In this document: in pieces, positions 24,063 through 31,097 of the stretch
Position numbering within the stretch: position 1 is the stretch's first letter
Layout: every line of letters starts with the position of its first letter
From: Flagellimonas sp. MMG031
Lineage (GTDB): Bacteria; Bacteroidota; Bacteroidia; Flavobacteriales; Flavobacteriaceae
DNA: 64,000 nt
Assembly: GCF_040112705.1 (NCBI RefSeq)
Contig: NZ_CP157804.1
Coordinates: forward strand, 1,614,501 to 1,678,500
Direction of reading: 5' to 3'
Made by a program: the position numbers and the translations under genes
Notes under the pieces: model-generated
What the model was told of the DNA's origin: nothing
The model's database searches: none
What the model saw: only the letters and a program-made list of their open reading frames with translations

Positions 24063-24641
24063 ATGCTGACCAATACAGAACAAGAACTGATTTCGGAAAT
24101 ACGCAGGGGAAATACCCGCGCATTCTCCGATTTGGTGGATAGCTATAAGGATTTGGTCTTTACGCTGGCCGTTCGGATGTTGGGCAAGCGGGAAGAGGCC
24201 GAAGAAGTGTCGCAAGATGTTTTTATTAAGGTGTACAAATCCTTGTCTAAATTTAAAGGTGACAGCAAACTGTCGACTTGGGTATATCGGATTGCCTACA
24301 ACAGTTGTTTGGACCAGATCAAGAAAATAAAAAAGGAACGGGTCCTTACCGACTTGGAACATATCAATAAAATTGCCTACGCGGATTTGGACAATGCCTT
24401 TCAAAGAATGGCCGACGAAGAAAGGAGCGAAATCATAAGGCAATGCTTGGCGCAATTGTCGTCGGAAGATGCGGGAATTCTCACCTTGTTTTATCTCGAG
24501 GAAAGTAGCCTGCAGGAGATGGAGAAAGCGACCGGCCTGCCCGTAAATACCTTAAAGGTGCGGTTGTTCAGGGCCAGGAAGCGATTGGCCGGTATTATGG
24601 AAAACAGTGTGAACAAAGAAATTTTGCAAAGCAATGGATAA
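24063..24641 (+). CDS. RNA polymerase ECF sigma factor
   Basis: This 192-residue protein has region 2 (about 20-90; FSDLVDSYKDLVFTLAVRML, SQDVFIKVYKSL, STWVYRIAYNSCLD) and region 4 (about 130-180; LSSEDAGILTLFYLEESSLQEM, then VNTLKVRLFRARKRL) without regions 1 and 3, the layout of ECF sigma factors. Its 3' end overlaps by eight bases the next gene, which encodes a one-span membrane protein in the usual place of the cognate anti-sigma factor. The upstream region has no good TAnnTTTG box. Confidence 0.93.
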   Translation: MLTNTEQELISEIRRGNTRAFSDLVDSYKDLVFTLAVRMLGKREEAEEVSQDVFIKVYKSLSKFKGDSKLSTWVYRIAYNSCLDQIKKIKKERVLTDLEHINKIAYADLDNAFQRMADEERSEIIRQCLAQLSSEDAGILTLFYLEESSLQEMEKATGLPVNTLKVRLFRARKRLAGIMENSVNKEILQSNG

Positions 24642-25044
24642 ACGAGAGGATAAAAAACTGGAAGCATTTATCGATAAGTTCATGGAAGATGCCCCATTGG
24701 AATCACCTTCTGTAGACTTTACCCAAAAAGTCCTGCACAAATTGGAAGCCGATGCGCAACAAGAGGTGTTTCAATATAAGCCGTTGGTATCCGGAAAGAT
24801 GTTGTCCGGTGTATCTATAGCCTTTGTTGCTTTGTTGGTTTTTATTGGGGCACAGCTGGGAATGGATAGCGGACAAGGTTGGTTCGCCAGCATACATATG
24901 GATGCGTGGTTCCAAACGGATTGGCAATGGGTGGATCAGTATACCTCCTCCAAGATCATGGTGTACGCGTTTTTGCTTTTCGGTTTTATGTTTTTTGTAC
25001 AGGTGGGCTGGTTAAAAAAGCAAATGGATCAAACCTTGGGTTAA
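24634..25044 (+). CDS. Putative membrane anti-sigma factor
   Basis: This 136-residue protein has a charged cytoplasmic N-terminus (about 1-55; LEAFIDKFMEDAPLESPS) and two hydrophobic segments (about 57-75 and 108-126). It overlaps the sigma gene by eight bases. Position, size and layout fit the family of small anti-sigma proteins in Bacteroidota, but no zinc-binding HxxxCxxC motif is present, so the call rests on context. Its stop overlaps by four bases the stop of the convergent DoxX-like gene. Confidence 0.65.
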   Translation: MDKREDKKLEAFIDKFMEDAPLESPSVDFTQKVLHKLEADAQQEVFQYKPLVSGKMLSGVSIAFVALLVFIGAQLGMDSGQGWFASIHMDAWFQTDWQWVDQYTSSKIMVYAFLLFGFMFFVQVGWLKKQMDQTLG

Positions 25045-25397
25045 ACATAGGCATAATAGTATGCCCAATACATCAAGAAAAATTGAAGGGGGATTCGGAG
25101 GATTAAAATCCATTTGGGAATCCCAGCGGCGGCTTTTTCACTGGAAAGCATGTAAAAATGTACGGGGAGAAAGGCCGCTAGCATCAAAATAATACCGAAA
25201 GTGCTCAATGTACGGGTAGCATCAAAACAAACGCCAATTCCCAGTAAAATTTCTGCAACACCGCTTAAATAGACCAAAAGTCTATGGTTTGGTAAATACA
25301 TGGGCATAATCCGCATGTACATTTTTGGTTTGATGAAATGCATAGCTCCAGCCAGCACATACATTCCTGCCATAACATATAAATCCCACGGTGCCAT
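25041..25397 (-). CDS. DoxX-like family membrane protein (118 aa)
   Basis: Four hydrophobic segments and the motifs LAGAMHFIKPKMYMRIMP near the N-terminus and SGVAEILLGIGV in the middle are those of the DoxX/DoxX-like family of four-helix membrane proteins. Several members associate with redox enzymes; the role here is unknown. It follows the 445-residue membrane protein gene on the same strand after only five bases, so both are probably one transcript. Confidence 0.78.
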   Translation of the reverse strand: MAPWDLYVMAGMYVLAGAMHFIKPKMYMRIMPMYLPNHRLLVYLSGVAEILLGIGVCFDATRTLSTFGIILMLAAFLPVHFYMLSSEKAAAGIPKWILILRIPLQFFLMYWAYYYAYV

Positions 25398-25402
25398 ACA
25401 AC

Positions 25403-26740
25403 CTATTTTTTATAATACCAGAACGGCAAGATAACATCTGTTTGACTGACCACACTATCCTTGACCTTTCTTTTTCTTCGAAGCCGTAAAATATGTTTGC
25501 CCTGTTCCAGGTCCGATATGTTGAGATAGGTTTCAAAACCAAGCGTATTGTTGATTCCCGTGGTCAGGATAAAATCCTCGTCCAGTTCCAGACTGTCAAT
25601 ACGAAAAGAGTGGATTTCATTAAAGGTGCTGAGGTACTTCCTTCGAATACTATCCTTTTGGCTTCGGCTGGTAATCTCATCATCCCAACTGGTGGTCACC
25701 TGCATATTGGAGGTAAGTCCGCGACGGTCTATTTTCGGGGAAAGCGAATCGTTGTAGGCAAAAATCCGGTTTTCCAAGCTTTCGGAAAAAGGCACAAAAA
25801 CGTTCAAATACGGTTCGGTGATTACTTTGGAGGGTATCACCATCCTTCCCGGGAAGTCCTCTTTGTCCGTTAGCATATCCAAATAATTCTCCTTGTTGGC
25901 AAAAAAACTGGACGATTCAAGGTCTTTTTCCAGGTAATTGGAATGTCGGTATTCCAAAGTGGTGATCATCAAAATGGCAATATAAATGGGAACCAATAGC
26001 AAAATCAATCGTTTACCGAAACGGTTGTCCAAAAAATTGTAGACCAAGGGTCGATATAAAAAGGAAAGGGTGATAAAACTGAATATCCAATACACGGGGA
26101 AGTATACACGGGATATCCACTTTTTCCGCTTTAACCACCCTTGGGTCACAAAATCGATAAAAGTAAGGAGCATTCCTAGGATGATTAGAATAATCAGGAT
26201 GGTGCCCAAAGTCGCGGATAGTGCGTCCGGCAATTGGTCGTTATCAAAAATAAAGTTGGCTACCAGTACTATGGATAAAATGATCATGGTGAGTGCCAAC
26301 ACGTAGAAGATCAACAGAAACGAAATGGCAAAGAGAACACTACAATAATTTTCCAAGTTGGCGATGTAGCGATCAAAGGATACGATACGCTTTTTTAGAT
26401 AGTTGGTGAACTTTTCGGAATAGCGCAGCTTCTCAAATTCGATATCGCCAGAAACATATCGTAGGCCCAATGCGCCTATCCAAAGCCCTCTAAGGATGAC
26501 ATGCAGCAGTAGGTTGAAAAGCAAAATGGAAGATGCGATGTGCAAAATAAGGTATACCAGAAAACTGTAGACAGAATCCTCGTTTTCGGCATGCAGCATT
26601 TCCAAACGAAGGGGTTCATAAGCCGTGAAAAGTCCAAAAATGGCAAAACCCGAAATAATGAGTTCCAGTTCCCAGCTTTGCTGCTGAAGGGAATCCAATA
26701 GTTTTTTAAAGGCCGGACTATTGTAATCGTTATTGCCCAC
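25403..26740 (-). CDS. Unrecognised multi-span membrane protein (445 aa)
   Basis: I do not recognise the family. The N-terminal 270 residues contain about six membrane helices, arranged as pairs separated by charged loops (for example LEFEKLRYSEKFTNYLKK-like basic stretches between helices 3 and 4). The C-terminal 170 residues are soluble, rich in Ser, Asp and Leu, and would face the periplasm or cytoplasm. No catalytic motif or Cys cluster is visible. The DoxX-like gene follows immediately. The terminator of htpG lies just upstream of its start. Confidence 0.65.
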   Translation of the reverse strand: MGNNDYNSPAFKKLLDSLQQQSWELELIISGFAIFGLFTAYEPLRLEMLHAENEDSVYSFLVYLILHIASSILLFNLLLHVILRGLWIGALGLRYVSGDIEFEKLRYSEKFTNYLKKRIVSFDRYIANLENYCSVLFAISFLLIFYVLALTMIILSIVLVANFIFDNDQLPDALSATLGTILIILIILGMLLTFIDFVTQGWLKRKKWISRVYFPVYWIFSFITLSFLYRPLVYNFLDNRFGKRLILLLVPIYIAILMITTLEYRHSNYLEKDLESSSFFANKENYLDMLTDKEDFPGRMVIPSKVITEPYLNVFVPFSESLENRIFAYNDSLSPKIDRRGLTSNMQVTTSWDDEITSRSQKDSIRRKYLSTFNEIHSFRIDSLELDEDFILTTGINNTLGFETYLNISDLEQGKHILRLRRKRKVKDSVVSQTDVILPFWYYKK

Positions 26741-26777
26741 GGTTTGATTGGTTTGCTACACCAAGATAGGCATAAAA

Positions 26778-26806
26778 TGCAAAAGCCGCTCCAAAAGAGC
26801 GGCTTT
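26778..26806 (-). terminator. Intrinsic terminator after htpG
   Basis: AAAGCCGCTC and GAGCGGCTTT form a ten-base stem (26806-26797 with 26791-26782) around a five-base loop, followed on the minus strand by a T-rich tail. It lies about 30 bases past the htpG stop. Confidence 0.8.
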
Positions 26807-26834
26807 GCGTTGTTGATTATAGTGCAAATCCAAA

Positions 26835-28721
26835 TTATTTGATCATTTCATAGCTGCGGGAGATAAAGTTGGTGAGTTCCTCACCTTTCAATAATCCTTT
26901 GGATAGTCGTGCCAGATCCAAGGATTGGTTGATCAATCTTTCCCGCTTTTTGGCTGTTTTGGTGTTCAATATTTCGCTCACCAGTTCGTGATTGGTGTTC
27001 ACGATCAGGTTGTACATATCGGGCATATTGCCCATGCCGAACATGCCGCCGCCTCCAGTGCGCTGCATCTCTTTCATCCGGCGCATAAACTCAGGCTCGG
27101 TGATGATAAAGGGAGAGGCGCTACTTTCCATGGCCTCCATTTGAATGGTATACCCTTTCTCCTTGGTCACTTCTTCGATTTCCTTTTTTAGTTTCTCTTT
27201 TTCTTCATCGGACAGCTTGGAAATGGCCGTGTCCTCTTTTTTGATGAGGTTATCCACATGGTCGGCATCTACGCGCACAAAGGATAGGTTCTCCTTGCTG
27301 GTCTCCAATTTCTGCATCAGGTGCGGAACAATGGGCGAATCTAACAAAAGGACCTCGTACTCTTTCTTTTTGGCCGCTTCGATATAACTGTGCTGTGCCT
27401 CTTTGTCAGAAGCATATAAAATCACCAGCTTATCATCCTTATCGGTTTGATTATCCTTTATCTTGTTCTCTAGCTCTTCGAAGGTGTAGAAATCACCATC
27501 GATGGTTGGGTAAAGGGCGAACTTGTCAGCCTTTTCAAAGAATTTGTCCTCAGAAAGCATACCGTATTCAATGACCACCTTAATGTCGTTCCATTTCTTT
27601 TCAAAGTCCTCTCGGTTGTTTTTGAAAAGGGATGTCAATTTATCCGCCACCTTTCGGGTGATGTAGGAAGAAATCTTCTTAACGGCACCATCTGCCTGCA
27701 AATACGACCTTGAAACGTTCAATGGAATATCAGGAGAGTCAATGACCCCTTTCAACATGGTCAAGAACTCTGGAACAATCCCTTCCACATTGTCGGTAAC
27801 GAATACTTGGTTCTGGTAGAGTTGTATCCTATCCTTTTGAATGTTGAGGTCATTGGTGAGTTTAGGGAAGTACAAAATTCCTGTCAGGTTGAACGGATAA
27901 TCCACGTTCAAGTGAATATGGAACAACGGCTCTTCGAACTGCATGGGGTAGAGCTCACGGTAGAAATTCTTGTAGTCCTCCTCTTCTAAATCCGTGGGTT
28001 GCTTGGTCCAAGCTGGTTCGGGGTTGTTGATGATGTCATCCACTTCCTTGGTCGGGGCCGGTTCGTCCTCTTTGGCGCCCTCTGGTTTGGGAAGGGTTTC
28101 CTTTCTGGTCCCAAACTTAATCGGTATGGGCATAAACTTGTTGTACTTGACCAACAGTTGGCGAATTCTGGAATTTTCCAAAAACTCGGTAGAGTCCTCT
28201 GCAACGTGAAGGATGATTTCGGTACCTCGCTCTGTTTTGTCGCTGGGCTCAATGGTGAATTCGGGCGAACCATCGCAAATCCAGTGCACAGCTGGCTCAT
28301 CCTTATGACTTTTTGTAATGATCTCCACTTTTTCGGCGACCATAAATGCCGAGTAGAAACCAAGGCCAAAATGTCCGATAATGCCCGCATCCTTTCCAGC
28401 ATCCTTGTATTTGTCCAAAAATTCCTCGGCACCGGAAAAGGCCACTTCGTTAATGTATTTTTTTACCTCTTCCTCGGTCATACCAATACCTTGGTCCAAG
28501 ATATGGATGCGCTTATTGTCTTTGTCCACCTTCACTTCTATGATCGGGTTTCCATAATCTACCTTCGCCTCCCCAATGGAGGTAAGGTGCTTTAGTTTTA
28601 AGGTCGCATCAGTAGCATTGGAAATAAGCTCCCTCAAGAAAATTTCGTGGTCACTGTACAGAAATTTTTTGATCAAGGGAAAAATGTTCTCAACTGAAAC
28701 ATTGATTTTACCTGTAGCCAT
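26835..28721 (-). CDS. htpG: Molecular chaperone HtpG (Hsp90)
   Basis: This full-length 628-residue Hsp90 has an N-terminal GHKL ATP-binding domain (about 1-220; ELISNATDA with the catalytic Glu and metal-binding Asn, ILDQGIGMT, GHFGLGFYSAFMV), a middle domain (about 230-500; LYQNQVFVTDN, DIPLNVSRSYLQ) and a C-terminal dimerisation domain ending ISRSYEMIK. A segment between the N and middle domains (about 205-235) is rich in Glu, Pro and Lys, a linker common in Bacteroidota HtpG. It acts in the cytoplasm on client folding under stress. Upstream sequence carries repeated CTGACA motifs that may be heat-shock control elements. Confidence 0.97.
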   Translation of the reverse strand: MATGKINVSVENIFPLIKKFLYSDHEIFLRELISNATDATLKLKHLTSIGEAKVDYGNPIIEVKVDKDNKRIHILDQGIGMTEEEVKKYINEVAFSGAEEFLDKYKDAGKDAGIIGHFGLGFYSAFMVAEKVEIITKSHKDEPAVHWICDGSPEFTIEPSDKTERGTEIILHVAEDSTEFLENSRIRQLLVKYNKFMPIPIKFGTRKETLPKPEGAKEDEPAPTKEVDDIINNPEPAWTKQPTDLEEEDYKNFYRELYPMQFEEPLFHIHLNVDYPFNLTGILYFPKLTNDLNIQKDRIQLYQNQVFVTDNVEGIVPEFLTMLKGVIDSPDIPLNVSRSYLQADGAVKKISSYITRKVADKLTSLFKNNREDFEKKWNDIKVVIEYGMLSEDKFFEKADKFALYPTIDGDFYTFEELENKIKDNQTDKDDKLVILYASDKEAQHSYIEAAKKKEYEVLLLDSPIVPHLMQKLETSKENLSFVRVDADHVDNLIKKEDTAISKLSDEEKEKLKKEIEEVTKEKGYTIQMEAMESSASPFIITEPEFMRRMKEMQRTGGGGMFGMGNMPDMYNLIVNTNHELVSEILNTKTAKKRERLINQSLDLARLSKGLLKGEELTNFISRSYEMIK

Positions 28722-28765
28722 TTTTCTTATCGTTTTAAATCTTTAATCCTCTTTGGTCAAAAAAA

Positions 28766-28823
28766 ATACCAGATCTCAAAATCTGACAAACTGGCATTTT
28801 ACAGGGGCTGACAGCCCAATGGA
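28766..28823 (-). promoter_or_regulatory. Possible heat-shock control region upstream of htpG
   Basis: Within 60 bases there is an inverted repeat CAGAT-N6-ATCTG (28770-28785), a CTGACAAACTGGCA element (28783-28796) and a second CTGACA inside the near-palindrome GGGCTGACAGCCC (28805-28817). The cluster lies 50-100 bases before the htpG start. I know no consensus that covers all of it; a role in htpG control is inference. Confidence 0.35.
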
Positions 28824-28892
28824 CAGTTTTAACAAAATTTTGTTTATTTTTTTTTCAAAAAGATTAAACATAATGAGTATCTTTACATCGTT

Positions 28893-28990
28893 ATGGGAAA
28901 ATTGCTATGAAACAGTAATACTATAACAAGTTTGTTTATTTATTGGTTAGGTTGTGAAAATGCACTTTCGCTCGGAAGTGCATTTTCTTT
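28893..28990 (+). ncRNA. Candidate small RNA in the htpG-tetR divergent gap
   Basis: A strong hairpin (gaaaatgcactttc pairing with its complement; 14-base stem closed by a GCTC tetraloop, 28956-28987) followed by TTT lies between two genes that are both transcribed away from it. Neither gene can use it as terminator. A TATCTTTA box, close to TAnnTTTG, sits at 28878-28885, about 70 bases upstream of the hairpin. Frames between them have no credible ORF: the two ATG codons meet stops within five codons. A short non-coding transcript of about 100 bases explains the layout. RNA family not recognised; the 5' end is estimated. Confidence 0.35.
28956..28990 (+). terminator. Strong hairpin terminator in the htpG-tetR gap
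   Basis: Fourteen-base stem with GCTC tetraloop and a T-rich tail (TTTTCTTT) reading on the plus strand. The minus-strand tail is poorer in T, so the plus direction is preferred. Confidence 0.65.
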
Positions 28991-29052
28991 AAAAGCTTAA
29001 TTTTGTAAGCAAGACTACACCACGACATTAGTAATCCATAAAAAATACCACA

Positions 29053-29709
29053 ATGGCAAATACATCAAAATCCAAAATCACCGAGGATAAAATTATAAGC
29101 CTGTTCATGGAGTCCGTATTGGAGCATGAAAAGGTGCCAAGCTCGGTATTCAAATTTTGCAAGGAAAACAAAATAACCGAAGAGGAGTTCTACGGCTTTT
29201 TTGGTTCGTTTGACACGCTTCAGAAGTCCATCTGGACCAAATTCTTCGATAATAGTTATGGCGTGATGCAAAAGAACAAGGATTACGAGTCGATGACCAA
29301 TGAGGAAAAGATGCTTACCTTTTTCTTTACCTTCTTCGAAAATTTGACGCTTAACAGAAGTTATGTATTGTTTATTATGAACGAGCACAAGCATTCCATG
29401 GAAGGCTTGGTGCAATTGAAAGGGCTTCGCAAAAAGTTCAAGGATTTCGCATCTACCCTGATCGAGGAACGCAATGAGGAAAAGAACCTGAAAATCTTTA
29501 GATATAATGCACCACTTTTCTCGGAAGGCGCTTGGTTGCAATTTTTGTTCATCTTAAAGTTTTGGATGGAGGATGGCTCGCCCGGACTGGAAAAAACGGA
29601 TATTGCCATTGAGAAATCGGTAACTACCATATTTCAAATATTTGAAAGTACACCTTTGGAAAAAATCGTGGACTTTGGAAAATTCCTGTATAAGGAGAAA
29701 TTCGCATAA
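29053..29709 (+). CDS. TetR-like transcriptional regulator
   Basis: This 218-residue protein has an N-terminal helix-turn-helix region (about 10-60; EDKIISLFMESVLEHEKVP, FKFCKENKITEEEFYGFFGS, LQKSIWTKFF). It resembles TetR proteins, although the recognition helix is atypical. A helical C-terminal ligand domain follows (about 70-215). It is separated by five bases from the AarF-type kinase gene, and TetR-AarF pairs recur in Flavobacteriia to my knowledge. Because the kinase gene is frameshifted, the regulator may have lost its main target or both may be intact through a sequencing error. Confidence 0.78.
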   Translation: MANTSKSKITEDKIISLFMESVLEHEKVPSSVFKFCKENKITEEEFYGFFGSFDTLQKSIWTKFFDNSYGVMQKNKDYESMTNEEKMLTFFFTFFENLTLNRSYVLFIMNEHKHSMEGLVQLKGLRKKFKDFASTLIEERNEEKNLKIFRYNAPLFSEGAWLQFLFILKFWMEDGSPGLEKTDIAIEKSVTTIFQIFESTPLEKIVDFGKFLYKEKFA

Positions 29710-29714
29710 GGCCC

Positions 29715-31024
29715 ATGAAAAGTCTGGATACCATTCCCACCGGCAAGATTGAGCGGGCCGGTAAGCTTGTGAAAACAGGTGTTAAAATCGGCGGCAACTA
29801 CGTAAAATACTACGGCAAAAAATTGGTGGACCCAAAGACCTCGAAGGATACTTTGGACCAAGACAATGCCGAAGATATTTACGATGGGCTAAAAAGCTTA
29901 AAAGGAAGCGCCCTAAAGGTTGCGCAAATGCTCAGCATGGAGAAAAACCTTTTACCACGGGCCTACGTGGAAAAGTTTTCTCTCTCCCAGTTTTCGGTCC
30001 TCCCTTGTCGGCACCGCTTGTGCGCAAAACCTTTAAGAAGTACTTGGGCAAATATCCCGAGGATGTCTTTGATCAGTTCGAAAAGGATTCCGTTAATGCA
30101 GCAAGCATAGGCCAAGTGCACCGTGCCGAAAAGGACGGAAGAAAGTTGGCCGTAAAAATCCAATATCCCGGTGTGGCGGAAAGCATTAGCAGCGATTTGG
30201 CCTTGGTCAAGCCTGTGGCCATCAAAATGTTCAACCTAAAAGGAAAGGATTCCGAAAAATACTTTAAGGAAGTAGAACATAAATTGGTAGAGGAGACCAA
30301 TTACATTTTGGAGCTGGAACAGAGCGATGAGATTACCAACGCTTGTTCTGTAATTCCCAACATGAGATTTCCCAAATACTACCGTGACCTTTCCAGCGAA
30401 CGGATTTTGACGATGGATTGGATGGAAGGCAAGCATTTGGGCGAATTTACCAAAACCGATTTTGATTCCGAATTGGGGAACAAGCTCGGTCAGGCCCTTT
30501 GGGACTTTTATATGTTCCAAATCCATGCGTTGAGAAGGGTGCACGCCGACCCACACCCAGGTAACTTTTTGGTCAGTGAGGCAGGGGAGTTGATCGCCAT
30601 CGATTTTGGCTGTATCAAAGCAATCCCAGAAGAATTTTACGTACCTTATTTTGAGCTGGCCAAGCCAGAAAACATCAACAATGATGAGGTGTTCATGGAG
30701 AAGCTGTATGAACTGGAAATTTTAACACCGACCGATTCGGAGAAGGAGCTACAATTTTTCAAGGCTCTTTTTAAAGAAATGTTGACCATTTTTACTTCTC
30801 CCTTCCATAAGGAAACCTTCGATTTCGGTGATGAGGGATTCTGGTCCCAGATTGCCAATCTAAGCGAACGGTATTCCAAGGATGAACAAATACGCAAGAT
30901 GAATGGGAACCGCGGTTCCAAACACTTTTTGTACATCAACCGTACCTTTTTCGGACTCTATAACCTATTGCATGACCTAAAGGCCCATGTGGAGGTGAAT
31001 TCCTTTGAAAAGTATATGGATTGA
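29715..31024 (+). pseudogene. ABC1/AarF/UbiB family kinase-like gene, disrupted by a one-base frameshift
   Basis: Two frames together encode one AarF protein. The first frame (29715 to about 29998) gives the N-terminal part with LKGSALKVAQMLSMEKN, the family's KxGQ region here written KVAQ. The second frame (about 29999-31024) continues with SAPLVRKTFKKYLGKYPED, the Ala-rich loop NAASIGQVHRA, the ATP-binding Lys in LAVKIQYPG, catalytic HADPHPGNF and metal-binding IDFGC. The shift lies in the C-rich stretch GGTCCTCCC at 29996-30004. Restoring one C reads SVPPLSAPLV and gives 1,311 bases or 436 residues. Everything downstream is conserved and free of further damage. So it is a recent mutation, a programmed shift, or a base-call error in a homopolymer. 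UbiB-type proteins act on isoprenoid quinone and lipid metabolism at the membrane. Confidence 0.8.
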
Positions 31025-31045
31025 TGATTATTGTGGTTTATAAAA

Positions 31046-31076
31046 AAAACCTGTTGGAAATTCCAACAGGTTTTTT
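31046..31076 (+). terminator. Bidirectional intrinsic terminator
   Basis: AACCTGTTGGAA and TTCCAACAGGTT form a twelve-base stem (31048-31059 with 31061-31072), with a T run on the plus side and an A run on the other. It can serve both the AarF gene and the convergent S9 peptidase gene. Confidence 0.85.
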
Positions 31077-31097
31077 GTTTTTACGGCTGTAACTCAA

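Noticed and set aside
24634..25044. Zinc-binding anti-sigma (ZAS) domain
   Set aside because: No HxxxCxxC motif is present; only position and membrane segments support the anti-sigma role.
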